From the NCBI GenBank assembly GCA_035772735.1, contig JASDFA010000006.1:61458001-61522000 (forward strand): a stretch of 64,000 nucleotides of DNA, read 5' to 3'. Position numbers and translations under genes: made by a program. Source of the stretch: Datura wrightii. Its lineage: Eukaryota; Streptophyta; Magnoliopsida; Solanales; Solanaceae. Below the pieces are notes generated by a model that saw only the letters and a program-made list of their open reading frames with translations, searched no databases and was not told the origin of the DNA. Position 1 is the first letter of the stretch, and each line of letters starts with the position of its first letter. This document shows, one piece after another, positions 23,828 through 36,371 of this stretch.

Positions 23828-25954
23828 TGTTATACCTCAGAAGCTCAAACATCGGACTCAAGAGTTGAAACGAGAAAATTCTAGAATATATGTTGCAGCC
23901 ACAGGACGAGTCGCCAAGTGACTCATGGGCAAGCCTGGAATGAAGGAAGGATTGAGGTCTACACGAGGGAGATAACAACTCGTAGCCAGTCCCCACAAGT
24001 CGTCATGTCATTCGTGGGGTGAGGTTGGGGTTAAGTTAGAAGAAGCTCCCAGTCTACCTAAAGGATGGGACCCCACGAGTCGTGGCTGTCCCAACGAATC
24101 GTGAGGTGGGTCGTGAGCAAGCCTATGTACTTTTAATGAAGGATGAGGCAGTGTACTTGACGGGAACCATAACGAGTCGTTGCCCATCCTAACGGGTCAT
24201 CAGGTCACCCATTAGGGTCACCTGGCAGTTATTTTTTATGAATTAGTAAGGGCCTTCTCGTAATTTCCTAAAATCTTAAGGCCTAAAATATGTCATTTTA
24301 AGGTCGGAATGGGGTCTTTAAGGTGGGTTAATTCTCTAATGCATACCCATTCGCATGAAAAAACTTTTAGAGAGGTTTTAGGGAGATTCAAGGTCTTCTC
24401 CTCCAAGTTTCCATCAATTTCTTTGTGGGTTTTCATGGAACTTCAAAATTAGTCCATCCCCAGGTATGTAGGGTTTTATAATCAGTGAAATCCTTTCATA
24501 CCCATGCCCAAATTTTGATTGAAATAATGAATTCTCTTATTCAAATTCTATGGGGTTTTACCCAAATACATGAAAATGTGATTTCTCTTTATGGGTATGA
24601 TTTAATTGATTTTTAATTATTGCATTAGGAATGATGGGCAGGTTTTATATTATTTTCTTTAAAATCATGTTTCACTCTTTTTAAATCTAAAATGCCCATT
24701 TGATGAACGTTCATGAAAGTTATGATTTACGATGAATATGCAATATTTGGACTTTATTGATGATGGAAAAGCATGAATTCAAGTTACCCATGATTATGAG
24801 CATATATTGAAAGAATTGAATATGATGAAGTATTAGGCAATGCCCACATGTTGAAGAATGATTTATGATTTATGAAGCGAATTACATGATTTATCCATTT
24901 ATGATGTTGGTCAATGAAAAGGGTCTTGATTCTTGGCTAAGCATATTTTAAAGGGGATCAATGATGATAAATGTTATATTTTAGCCAATTAATCTTAATG
25001 CATGATGTTATTGATTTACGTATGAGCCTATATGCATGTTTTATGGGAGCCGTGTCTAGCATCGAGCAGCTCGGTGTTCAAAGGACTACGCTGGTGTCAC
25101 ATAACCATGTGCCACTGTGGTTTCTAAATGATATGATGCATTGATAATGATCCCTTCAAATGTGATATCACTCCTAATGCACGACCCTCTCCTGGCAAGC
25201 CAGGATCGGCTCTGCCCACTTGAGCAAGATAGTGGGGCATCATGAAAGGCTCTACCATGATGGTGTCGGTTTTGACGAGTCCTCCCATTATTTCGCATGT
25301 CTTATGCATTGTTATGTTTATGTTATTGGCTCAAGTTATGTTTTGATTAAGTTTACTTATGATTATGATTATGAACGTTTTATGAATGATTTGAAAGCCT
25401 TGAGCCTTATGTTTTCTTATGGAGTTTATGATATTTGCATGATTTCCTTCTCCTACATTTACTTATGAGTTTTATTCTACTTTTAAATGTCCATTTTACA
25501 TACCTTGCATACTCGATACATTCCACGTACTGACCGCATACTTTCTATGTTGTATCGTTTCATGATACAGGGTCCGGATCCTAGGCTCATCCTCATCCTT
25601 AGTCTATATCAGCTTACGCTCTCAGCTTATTGGTGAGTCCTCATGTTCCGAGGGTCGTTTGACAGACTTTTATGTTATCTTGTACTTCAGTATTATTTGT
25701 GTTAGTTGGGGATGTTGTCCCATATACACATCGTATGTAGTAGAGGCTTTTAGACAAGTATGTAGTACTCAACTTATGTGTACGTCTAGTATTTTCTTAT
25801 GTTATGCTATGGTGACGTTTCTGCTATGTTTTATGTTTTGTATTCCTCTTATTTAAATGATATTAGTTGTATGCATGTGTCATGGATCGACTTGGGGTCT
25901 CTCGGGGTCCCTTTTCCCGTGTCTATGATCCGGGTGTACATTCGGGTCGTGACA
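23828..25954 (+). repeat. Tekay-type solo LTR (2127 bp)
   Basis: It starts TGTTATACCTCAGAAGCTC, closely matching the 3' LTR of element C (TGTTATACCCCAGAAGCTC), and ends TTCGGGTCGTGACA. It is flanked on both sides by CTAAT (23823-23827 and 25955-25959), a perfect 5-bp target duplication. No internal sequence is attached. ACGAGTCGT occurs at 24075 and 24172. Confidence 0.93.
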
Positions 25955-28336
25955 CTAATCCTCCATCAAATATTTTAGATTGAGGGCAAAGAATGAAGTT
26001 CCACTGGAGTGTGTTAGCAGTTTGGCATTGAGGTAGGTTATACTTTACTTTGATTTTAGACTTTGATTAGTAAAATATGTATGCCGATGAAATTAACAGA
26101 AGGGATCATGAATACACTTTTGTACTTGGTGTTCAATTGTGTGATGCCCAGAATAGTGTAGGAAGATATGCAAGAGTATTGGATGGCGTGACATCATTAG
26201 TATGTGATAATAATTTGAATGAGATTAACCTAAGAAGGGAAGATTGTTATGTTGTAATTTGGGTCTAAAGCTTGAACAAATTATACTAAAGTTTTGAAGA
26301 AGGGGTAACAGTGGTAAAACCTATCATGCGTGGGTTATTGATATTGTACATACTTTCTTATAATTTTAGTCTTGTAGTCTTAATGTAAGGATGACTGATA
26401 GTAATGATATAGTTGTCCTAAGAAAGAACTTGAAGAAAGAATGTAGCAATGTATTGGTGTTGACCCGTAGTAAAATTTCTTTGGATTAAGAATCAGTCCT
26501 AGTTATAGTAATTATTATATTATTTTGTATAAATTGCTAGTCAAATAATGATTATGAAAGGGGTAAATATGTATACGTGAGTAAGTTCACCTTAAGCTAA
26601 ATTTGGTATTACTAGTGTGAGAAGTCATGGTGAATGTTGGTGTCGAATTGTTAAGTCCTTATACGACTATGGTTGTATGAATGAACTATTAAATTGTTGG
26701 GTTCCTACTAATACATACATACATGCATACATACATACATATATATATATTTTACATACATACATACATACATATGTACATATATACACAAACACGCACA
26801 CACATGTATCTTGTTATCGTGATGTTCAATATGTACTTAGTTGTACTATCTTGTGTATGGTTGAACGGAGAACATGCTGAGAGGGATTGATAATGATTGA
26901 GTAATATACAATTATTCTGATATGAGTGGATGAACTCTGATGTGAGCTTAAAGATTAGCGATTACATGATTGATGAGTGGATAATATAAGATGTGAGCCT
27001 ACGGTTGAGTTGTCGTGTGGGAGGGGCTACCACATCGGCACGGTACATGGATACCTTGGGTCCCCTACATGTCATGACTGGTTGGGAAAGATTACAGATA
27101 CACTATCATGTGTTTACAAATGAGTGACAAAGGCGTGATCAGGTTTGACATAGAGTAAGATTGATGAGGTACAGAAACTATACAACAGTGCTTCAATATG
27201 GACATGATTCCATGATTTTGTTTGACAGCATTATGATTGCAAGTTCTTGTAGTGACTCTTATGTCTATTTGGTTATTTATATGTTCAGTATTGATTGACA
27301 TCGTTGGTATGAGGATGGTTAAATATTCTAATTTTTATTGACCACGCATTCCTGAAGAATTGGTATATGAGTTATTTGGTTCTTGGTTGCTAGTTTGGTC
27401 CTAACTGCGGGGGAGGCCTATATCTAAAATAAGATTAAGGAACATTATATTGCATATTATTTAAATGATTGGGTAATGGACATATGCAATGATAATGGTG
27501 TTAGTTGAGTAGTAACTGTGTTGGGATTCCTTGGGATTATCTGAGTCCGAAAGAAGGTCTAGGGCTTAAAACTAGAGACTCATTAAAAGAAGTAAATCTA
27601 TTATTAATATATTATGAGTTCATTAAAGTAACATGGTAGAATATAACTAAGTGACATGAGTTATTGCATGAAATTACTTGTGGCTGCTGTTAATTTATAC
27701 TGTGTTGCGTGAACTAATCTTAGTTGGCCAATAATGCTCATCATACATGTGGTGAAATGATAGGTTTGTTATAGGTTGTTGGAGTTTCATTGTCGGAGGG
27801 GTAGTATTCAACATCATTTTCTGCACTTCTCTCTCAGAGGTGAAATTGTATCTTTTATCGTCCTTAGTTTGATTAGAAGCTCTTGTACATGTTTAGATTA
27901 GATCGTTGGAAAGGTTGCTTATTATGGTAATTATAAGACAAATTTGAAACTTTAATTGATGGTAGTTTTTTATGAATATGTCTTTGATTAAATTGTGTTT
28001 TAAAAAGTGAAGAAATGGTAAGTGGTTCTCCTATCGAACTAGGGTCGGGTAGGTGCCTACACGATCCTCCAAATTGGGTCATGAAATCAGAAATGAGTTT
28101 TGAGTGCTTATTCCAAGATTGATGTACTAATGTTGTTGATATTAAGTAGTAACACCTGAATCAAATGACCTGCAAATTGTGTTTTGATCGAAACTATTAT
28201 ATCCTGATTTTGGAACCATAGCAAAAAAAAATCATTGAATTCTGGCTGGTATGAGAATGTTGTGATCCTTTTAGCAAAGTTAGTTTTTGTTGGTACTAGT
28301 GCACCGATGGATGTGAAAAAATCCGCATATACGCAG
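25955..28336. other. AT-rich noncoding block, unassigned
   Basis: No convincing coding frame. It continues the block before the solo LTR and continues again at 37890 once element B is removed. A CGTGTGGGAGGGGCTACCAC phrase near 27014 and a TCCGCATATACGCAG phrase at 28322-28336 look like LTR text, so an old retroelement is likely. Confidence 0.4.
26709..26815. repeat. (ACAT)n / (TA)n / (AC)n microsatellite
   Basis: About 100 bases of ATAC repeats interrupted by a TA run and ending in CA repeats. The open frame across it is a Tyr-Ile-His repeat artefact. Confidence 0.9.
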
Positions 28337-28341
28337 ATGCA
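28337..28341. other. Target duplication of B, left copy
   Basis: ATGCA immediately before the TGATG that opens the 5' LTR; the identical ATGCA follows the 3' LTR at 37885-37889. Confidence 0.88.
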
Positions 28342-29946
28342 TGATGTGTTGTGGATTTAAAGCACTTTCAACACTCAAAACTAAAGAAAATAGCATGGAC
28401 TTAGGTATGTTTATATGGATATGAGGTACTTTTCTTGTGTTTTCAGGTAAACATAGGTGTTGGAGCAAAATTTTGCAAAAGAAGCTTAAAAGAGTAGAAA
28501 ATGAGCCAAGACGATAGTCTCAGTACGAGTCATACATTATTGGTACGAATCGTACGAAGACTCGTGAAAATATTCAGAAGGATGAGCTAAGAAAAATTCA
28601 ATCCACGACTCACAGTACGAGCCGTATGATCATGGTACGAGCCGTAATTTCAAGTCGTAGAAAGATTCATGGAAATTTCTCCAAAGGATGACTCTGGGTG
28701 CGGAAGACTACAGTATGAGTCATGCAGGAAAGGTACGAGTCATACCAAGACACTCGTAACAAACTTTAGAAAAATTTATAGTCTTTAGATGCAAACCACG
28801 GAATCTTGGTACGACTCATAGAAAGTCGGTACGAGTCGTACCAGGATCCAACACTTAGCCAAATTTCAGCCAGCCAACTGACATACGGAAAGCAGGTACG
28901 ATCCGTACATACCTTTTATGGATCATAGGTCTGGTTGTGGCTCGAGTGGCATTAGATATGGAAGTTTACCCTATTAGCTTAGAAAAAGGATTTTTATGTC
29001 TGTATAAATACGTTTTATGTTTTTTTTTTCATAGCAGAGTTGACTAGAAGCAATTAGGAGTGATTAGAACTGATTAGCAACGAAATTAAGGAGATATAGA
29101 CGTGAGAATTGAGTTGTTCACTTTTGATCAACCCTTTCTTGATCTTCATATTTTTCTTGAGGATTTTTCTAGTAAGTTCAAGGAAGTTTTCTATCAATTA
29201 TAATTGTAAGTATTGAGTCATGTCTTTAATTATGTAAACAAATCACAATCTTTCAACTATGAGAGACTGAAACCTCCATAGCTAGGGTTGTGGGAACCAT
29301 GATGGATTAACAAGCTAGGGTTACATAAAAGTGATTCAAAACTAATGCAAAACACTTGTATTGTATTCTCTTCATGTTTGAACGTTTCTTAATGGTGTAC
29401 AACGTTAGGACATATCCCAATTCTTTACTTGCTTAGGTCTAAGAGGTAGAGATTAGGAAAAGAGAATTACAACAAATCCTTGATCTTAATGATCATTATA
29501 TTAACTTGAGATGTGGTCGTAGGATAGTTGAAATGGTACATATTGATAACGGTTAATTTGCAATCACTCATGAGACCTGGTTGGGTGATTGAGTATAGTC
29601 ACTCAATAGGGATTGGTTGGTCGTTTGAATGAATTTAGGTTGTCAGTTCTACAAGTAAGCATTGGTGATGATCACGTATATATACCCGAAGCAATTATGA
29701 ACCCATGGGGAACACAAAACCCTAGTTATCTTTCATTCTTGATTTCCACGAAAGTCTTAACTGTGTTTTTAATTATTTTTTTCTTTAGAACCCTCTTTTT
29801 TGGAGTAACTACCTAAAAAGTTCATTTACCGGCTGTAGTCAAGCTCTTCCATATTCCTTATCGGATCGACCCCAACCTCTAGTTGGGTTCCTTATTCATG
29901 ACGTCTGTTTCATACTTCGGTAGGGGGTATGATTTGAGCACTATCA
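28342..29946 (+). repeat. B 5' LTR (1605 bp)
   Basis: TGATGTGTTGTGG to GAGCACTATCA, followed by the primer site. It aligns with 36372-37884. It keeps a 92-base segment lost from the 3' LTR, lying between two copies of CAGTACGAG (28521 and 28613). The U3 words lie at about 28500-28930, with exact ACGAGTCGT at 28831. The GGATCGACCCCAACC word is on the U5 side. Confidence 0.93.
29003..29010 (+). promoter_or_regulatory. B 5' LTR TATA box
   Basis: TATAAATA (then C) about 70 bases after the last palindromic word. The same word is at 36938-36946 in the 3' LTR and in A's LTR. Confidence 0.65.
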
Positions 29947-29951
29947 AAAAG

Positions 29952-29971
29952 TGGCGTCGTTGTCGAGGAAC
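29952..29971 (+). other. B primer-binding site
   Basis: TGGCGTCGTTGTCGAGGAAC starts five bases after the LTR. It is the Athila-style site, normally TGGCGCCGTTGCCGGGGA, with a few changes. Confidence 0.85.
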
Positions 29972-30053
29972 AATGGATAAGACTAGATTATTCGCTTGTA
30001 TTTGACTTTTTGGTAGTTATGTTCCTTTTTACGCTTTTCTTTGTTTTTGTTTT

Positions 30054-31200
30054 GTGACTCTCTCAAGATATATCAAGAGAATGATTCTTTTCTCAAACAC
30101 TCAGATGGAATGTGATAAGCTGCCAATGCTTGTGGAAGAGATGATAACTATTGATACATTGGCAGCTGTGATGATGAATCATGAGGGAGACGGGAGACCG
30201 GAATACACGGAGACGACGAACATTTTAAATGGAATAGTTTCATATAACTTCAACCCAAAGAAGTTAGACCTAGATCTACAAAATCGTTCAACACCACCAG
30301 CTAAGCCATCTGTGGAGGTGCCACCAGTCCTTGAGCTAAAAGCATTACCTCCCCATCTCAAGTATGCATTCCTCGGCAAAAACAATGCTTTTCTGGTCAT
30401 AATTGTAGAAGAACTGTTAGACGACCAGGTGGGAGCTTTGGTCAACATACTAAAACAGTACAAATAGGCAATTGGCTGGACCATAGTTGATATTATCGGA
30501 ATCCCACCAGGCATATGTACTCACAAGATCCAACTAGAGTCGGACTGTAAACTGAGTATAGAACATCAACGTTGCCTGAACCCTCTAATGCAAAAAGATG
30601 TAAAGAAAGAAATTATCAAGTGGTTGGATGTTGGTGTCATATACCCCATCGCAGATAGCAAGTGGGTGAGCCCAGTTCAGTACATATCAAATAAAGGTTG
30701 AATTACTGTGGTTCCCAATGAGAAGAACGAGTTGATACTGACACGACCAGTCACAGGATGGTGTGTATGCATGGATTATAGGAATTCAACCACTAGACAA
30801 AGAAATACCTCTTCCCAATGCCATTCTTGGATCAGATGCTTGATAGACTGGCCTGTAGAGGTTGGTACTGCTTTCTTGACGGATATTCAGGGTATAATAA
30901 GATTACCATTTCTCCAGAAGACCAAGAGAAGATGACCTTTACCAGCCCATATGGAACTTTTGATTTCAGAAGAATGCCATTTGGATTGTGCAATGCACCA
31001 GGAACATTCCAGTGTTGTATGATGTCCATATTCTCAGACATGGTAGAAGACAACATTGAAGTATTTATGGAAGATTTTTCTGTTGTAGGTGACTCATTTG
31101 AATCTTTCCTCGACCATCTGGGTAAAGTATTGAAAAGACGTGAAGAAACTAATTGGGTGCTAAACTAGGAAAAATGTCATTTTATGGTTAAGGAGGGAAT
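30054..31200 (+). pseudogene. pol: B reverse transcriptase, broken
   Basis: A 137-codon open frame begins the region with TIDTLAAVMMN and KKLDLDLQNRSTPPAKPS, the conserved stretch between protease and RT in Athila. RT proper follows with GIPPGICTHKIQ, NEKNELI, MPFGLCNAPGTFQ and VLNWEKCHF-like text. The reading frame changes near 30700 and 30820. The polymerase box at 31064-31075 reads FMED where FMDD is usual, so one catalytic Asp is Glu. A stop (TAG) stands where Trp or Gln is expected at about 31166. Only about 100 bases separate it from the primer site, so gag and protease are deleted. Confidence 0.88.
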
Positions 31201-31967
31201 AGTGTTGGGTCACAAAATCTCTAGAAAGGGGATTGAGGTGGACAAATGAAAAATCGAAGTTATAGAAGGTTTTCCACCCCCGATCTCCATAAAAGGGGTC
31301 AAGAGCTTTTTAGGGCATGCGGGATTCTATAGACGATTTATCAAGGATTTTTTAAAAATTGCACAACCATTGTGGAACTTACTCGCGAAAGAGGTAAAGT
31401 TCGTGTTCGATGAGGCATGTCTAAGGGCTTTTGAGTGCTTAAAAGAGAAACTCACCACTGCTCCTATCATTATGGCTCCAGATTGTTCTCTCCTATTTGA
31501 GGTAATATGTGATGCTAGTGGTGTCGCTCTTGGTGCTGTTCCGGGACAAATAAAAGCAAAGATCTTTCATCCAATTTATTATGCTAGTAAAACACTTAAT
31601 ACAGTCTAGAAGAATTACACGGTCATAGAACAGGAGCTACTAGCAGTGGTCTTGACATTCGAAAAATTCAGAGCATATCTGCTTGGAACCAAGGTGATCA
31701 TTCATACTGACCATGCTGCTTTGAGGTATCAGATGTACAAAAAGGATGCTAAACCAGATTGATTCAGTGGGTGCTTTTGCTCTAAGAATTTGAGTTTGAG
31801 GTTAAAAATTGAAAGGGAATGAAAAATCAGGTGGAAGACCTTTATCCAAGCTCGAGTCTGAAGCAAGAGAAAGGGAGGAAATTGATATTGATAATGCCTT
31901 CCCAGATGAACAAGTACTAGCTGCATCACAGGATTTGATTCCTTAGTTTGCAGACTTTGCAAACTAC
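31201..31967 (+). pseudogene. pol: B RT connection and RNase H, broken
   Basis: Text runs from the GHKIS and SFLGHAGFYRRFIKDF stretches through an open frame at 31370-31609 with FEVICDASGVALGAV, the RNase H start, and IYYASKTLN. After a TAG at 31607 it continues with YTVIEQELLAVV and TDHAALRY near 31700. The catalytic Asp of CDAS and of HTDHAAL are visible. The remainder to 31967 is the usual linker into integrase with more stops. Confidence 0.83.
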
Positions 31968-32766
31968 TTGGTTAGCAATATGATACCAGCAGACCTAACT
32001 CCTCAACAGAAGAAGAAATTCTTATATGATGCCCGAAGATATTATTGGGATGAGCCTTATCTATTTCGCATTTGTGCAGATGGGATCATTTGTCGGTGTG
32101 TTCCTGAAATAGAAATGGTGAGCATTCTGGAGGCCTGTCATTCATCTCCTGTTGGTCATCACAGTGGTATCAGAACAGTGCATAAGATTTTGCAATGCAA
32201 ATATTATTGGACTTCTATTCATCAAGATGCACATGACTTCGCCAAGTCTTATGATCAATGCCAAAGGCAGGGCGATAATACCCGTAAACATGAGTTTCCA
32301 CTAACCCCTACCTTGGAAGTTGAGTTGTTTGATGTATGGAACATTGATTTCATGGCCCAATTTGTTAGCTCATATGTAATGAAATACATCTTAGTGGCAG
32401 AGGATTATGTCTCCAAATGGGTGGAGGCAACTGCATTCCCAAACAATGAAGGCAAGAGTGTTACATCATTCCTTCAAAATCATATATTTGCCAGATTTGG
32501 CACTCCCAAAGCTATTATCAGTGATGGTGGATCTCATTTTTGTAACTGCCTCTTCAAGACCGTGTTGGGAAAATATGGTGTTAAGCACAAGGTGGCCACA
32601 CCTTACCATCCTCAGTCAAGTGGACAAGTGGAAGTTTTGAACAAGGAAATCAAGACTTTCCTGGCTAAGACAGTGAATACTAGCCATATAGATTGGTCTA
32701 GAAAGCTTGAAGATGCGTTGTGGGCCTACCGAACAGCTTATAGAACCCCCATTAGTTTGTCTCCAT
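31968..32766 (+). pseudogene. pol: B integrase, N-terminal and core part, open but interrupted
   Basis: The longest open frame of the window (283 codons as read, of which the last 17 or so come from the inserted LTR). The HHCC finger has both His (GHHSG and TVHKIL) and its last Cys (YDQCQR), but the first Cys reads Tyr or Ser. The catalytic triad is intact: Asp in NIDFMAQF, Asp in ISDGGSHF and Glu in QVEVLNKEIK. The ALWAYRTAYRTPI stretch follows, then the frame is cut at 32766 by the solo LTR and resumes at 34277 with PYQLVYSK. Confidence 0.88.
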
Positions 32767-34271
32767 TGACGTACCCGCTTCGCGCATCCGCAAGTGTACT
32801 GGTCGTGCAAGTAATATAATGGCTCTTTTAGAGAACCGGAATATCGAACGCACAGGGACTTGACCCATTCCTCTAACTACCCATTTTAAGTGTGATCTTA
32901 ACTTTCGCAAGTGTTGGTTATAGAAGTTTTCGAGGGAGATTTAATTAAGTCTAGTTTTGGTCAAGGAAATATCCTGAATTTACCCTAGGAGCAACATATA
33001 GTTAAAACCAGATAATCATGCGATACTATGATTTGCAATGGGTTAAGCATGGAACTATAAATTGTTGCTTCACATAATTAGAATTGCATGTTCATGGTCT
33101 TTCGAGCCTCTAAACAAGGCAAACTAGCCTCATTGCATCATTGTGAGTGAGGATGCTAATTTCTAGTTCGCAGGCAATCAATTATATTGTGGTTTACAGG
33201 GAAACGATTAGGGACTTTTGTGCGTCTAACCATTTAACTCAACTTAGCCTCACAACTACTTCTTCGATTGGTGATGTGACAATCCTAAGCTTGCCTCTTA
33301 ATAACCCCCGTTTTATCAACCGAGCAAGGTGTTAGATATATTTCTATCCTAACATGAAATTATATCATGAGATACAAACATGCTCCTTACATTCTCATGT
33401 CCTGACCTAGGTAATTCTTTCTCAAGCAATTGCCCAAGCTAACGTATATGTTTTCATGGTGATCAATCATAAAAACAACCACAATCCAGAATGCAAGACG
33501 GAAACAACAATCAATAACTTAGTTACAAAACAATCTCATAAAATCACAATCATAATTCATGGCTTCAACCCTAGAGGAAGGGTTCTTGCCATTCATGTTC
33601 GTAAAACTACAACTAACTACTACTAAACTAACATACTTACATGAATTTGGTAGATGAGAAGGGAATTTGCCAAACCCTATATGAGTTCTCCCACTTCTCC
33701 CTTCACTCCTAGGTAGTTTCCCAGAATAAAATCGTGACAAAATGGAATTAGGAGCTAAGGGACCTATTTATAATAAATGAGAAACGTGCATAATTTAGCC
33801 TGTCGTGGAATGGCTCCGTGTCACGGAGTGTATCGCGGAGCACTGCCTCCGTGACACGGAGGTAACGCGAAGGCTCTCTGGAAATCACCCAAAATCAACC
33901 CTAGGCAGCCTTCTTGACGCGTTGGCAGCGTGTCACGCTGCTTGGGCAGCGCGTTGACACTCCTTTGGCGTGGGGATGGCCTGCTGTGGCACGTTGCTGG
34001 CGCACTGGAGCACTGTCTGCTGCCGCATCTGCTTGCTTGCCATGCCTACTCCTTGCCGACTTCCACTCCGACTCCATTCCTTTCCTTCACCCACTTATAA
34101 ATTAGTTCCTCCAAATCATTGAAACCTACAAAACAAGGACTAATCATGTTGGTTAGCACATATATTCACATTTATATAAAATTACATGAAAATGTATAAA
34201 ATAAATTAGCTAAACAAGACTACATTAAGGTATAAAGCATCACTCGGGCATGCGATTTTAGCCCACGATCA
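32767..34271 (-). repeat. Solo LTR in B integrase (1505 bp)
   Basis: It begins TGACGTACCCGC and ends CACGATCA, with TCCAT on both sides (32762-32766 and 34272-34276), a perfect duplication. Removing the insert and one TCCAT restores the integrase reading through SPYQLV, which confirms the ends. Orientation is inferred as minus because the ATCGAACGCACAGGGAC word typical of the U5 side is on the left and TTATAAATAGG reads on the minus strand near 33773. GC-rich palindromes lie at 33814-33950. No ORF is supported. Confidence 0.92.
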
Positions 34272-34276
34272 TCCAT

Positions 34277-34650
34277 ACCAGCTGGTTTATAGCAAAGTGT
34301 GTTATTATCGGTTAAATTAGATCATAAGGCACTATGGGCTCAGAAAAAGTTGAACATGAACTGGATATGAAGCAGCCAAGCTGAGACTTAACCATCTTAT
34401 GAGTTGGATGAATTCCAACTTAGAGCTTATGAGAGTGCGACCATTTATAAAGAAAGGATGAAGATCTACCATGATAAGAAGATTGCAAAAAGGAAGTTTA
34501 GCCCAGGTGATTTGGTCTTACTGTTCAACTCAAGACTCCGGTTGGACCTGGAAAGTTGAAATCTATATGCATGGAGCCATAGAGAGTAGTACATGTGTCT
34601 CCATATAGCACAGTGGAACTTGAGTATAAAGAAGGAAAAAGGCTAAAAGT
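34277..34650 (+). pseudogene. pol: B integrase C-terminal part, broken
   Basis: This continues integrase after the solo LTR: PYQLVYSKVC, then WAQKKLN-like, QLNELDEFQL-like and RMKIYHDKKI text, KRKFSPGDLVLL near 34490, and a HVSPYSTVELE-like phrase near 34590. Stops and frame changes are frequent. Integrase normally ends shortly after this. Confidence 0.75.
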
Positions 34651-34746
34651 AAACGGGCAAAGAATAAAGTTGTATCTGGGAGGTGGAGGAATCAAGAGGA
34701 ATAGAGGAAGTATACCTTGATGATGTTTGAGGAGTCACCAAGGCCA

Positions 34747-34793
34747 CGTCGTGACGCGACATTAAATCAGGCGTTGCATAGGACGCAACCCAT
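34747..34793 (+). other. B post-integrase motif, single copy
   Basis: The GTCGTGACGCGACATTAAAT phrase and ACGCAACCCATG about 20 bases on. The same motif is duplicated in A at 16877-17012. In Athila elements it marks the end of pol. Confidence 0.7.
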
Positions 34794-34799
34794 GAATGG

Positions 34800-36371
34800 A
34801 GAATCGTAGAGAACCATAGGTATGTTCCCTTCCTTGTGATATTATAGTTCATGCTTCTGGGATGAAACTTAATTTTCAAAAATGGGAGGGGTGTACTTTA
34901 CATTTTTGGGATTTTTGATTTGTCTGAGGGTTTTTCTTGTCGTGTTTCTTTTTGCTTAGGCATGCTATGTAGTAGAACCAGCATGTTTAGGATTTTTAAT
35001 TTTATTTTTGTGATTTTTGTTTAATTAGGAAATAACTTAGGAGTACTTAGCCACTAAAAATAATTTTTGGTTTTTGAAAAAAAAATTGACGCTCTTTAAA
35101 TTTTTTGATGCATTAGCTATTTCTTTATGACTGCATGCATGATTTCTGTGGATCTTTTAATGTCATTTAGTTTATTAGCATGAGGAGTCTGGTGAAGCCA
35201 TGTGCAAACCAGATAAGTGAGGTGAATATAAGTCATGTACCATGAGTGAGTGAGGTATGTTTCATAGTTCAGTATTGTGTTAGAGATCTAGAACTTTCTT
35301 GGTTTGTCTTTGCATAGTCTAAGAATTGTTGGTTAGGATATGATCATAGGTTGTTTTTGTTAAAGCTCACTTTTAGCCTAAATAACCCTACCAAAATCAG
35401 ATGATTCCCTTGATCCCCGTTTTGAGCCACTAATAGACCATTTTTCTTTAATTTACCAATTAACCGTACCCATTTCTTTATAATGAACCTTTTTTAGGCC
35501 CTTGTCCTTCCTTCGATATTATGAACCTCAACATAGGTAAAATTCCTAAGTTGAGGGTGGCTAGAGAAGGGGTTCATAAAGGTGGGAACGAGAAAAAGGA
35601 AAAGAAAAGAGAAAAAGGTGGAAAATGAGGTGTGGTGGAAAGAAAAAGAGATTAAAAAATTGTAAATCTTGAAAAAAGAAAAATTCATTAAAATTCTTGA
35701 CAAAAAAAGTTGAAAATACACCACACCCATGCAAAAGAACATAAAAAGGGTGAAAAGGGAAGAAAAGGAATAAAGGGTGAAAAAGGTGAATGGTAAATCT
35801 AATGTATGTAGTGCCAAGGAAGGGATAGTCACTTAAAAAGATCTCATATTTATCATGTCCAGCCCTAAGCCTACATTACAAGTCATATCAAGTCCAATAG
35901 TGATCCCAATTTGACCATCCAACAAACTGAAGTAGAGAAAATAAGGGCAAGCCTATGGTATCCGATTCATAATAATTGTAAACTTCTTTGTGAGAGTTAG
36001 CGCCTTACTTGTTCAGTCCCATGCAATGTTTGACACTATACACATATGAGTGGGTACTTCATTTGTTGTGAGGGAACATGGATTATTTTTACTTTTACCA
36101 TTGGCCAGTGTGAAAAACATTGGTGATGACTTGATTGCCTGTTGATACCTAGATAACATGTCTCGATCCCTGTATATTATGTTTTGTGGTTGCTTGTAAT
36201 ACATTAACTGATGTTGGTTCATGGAAAAAGGTTTGAAGTTGTTGTATAGAAAGTGCAAATTTTGTTTAAGTATTGGCTGTAGTATCCTAGATTTATTTTC
36301 TTCTTGAGCATCGTGTTTTAGTTTTTCTTTTCTTTTCCCGAGAACATGTAAAAGTCCTAAGTTGAGGGTGT
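34800..36371 (+). other. B 3' UTR with purine-rich tract and polypurine tract
   Basis: Noncoding, about 1.57 kb. A purine-rich run of AGAAAAAGGAAAAG-like repeats lies at 35585-35800 and matches, in reverse, A's 3' UTR. AAGTTGAGGGTGT (36359-36371) next to the LTR is the polypurine tract. The third ORF seen at this place in A is absent. Confidence 0.75.

Noticed and set aside
26617..26880. Frame with Tyr-Ile-His repeats
   Set aside because: It is produced by the ACAT microsatellite.
31968..32819. 283-codon integrase frame as a working gene
   Set aside because: Its end is inside an inserted LTR, upstream RT is broken and a finger Cys is missing.
33914..34105. 63-codon frame in a GC-rich stretch
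   Set aside because: It is the U3 palindrome cluster of the solo LTR in B's integrase.
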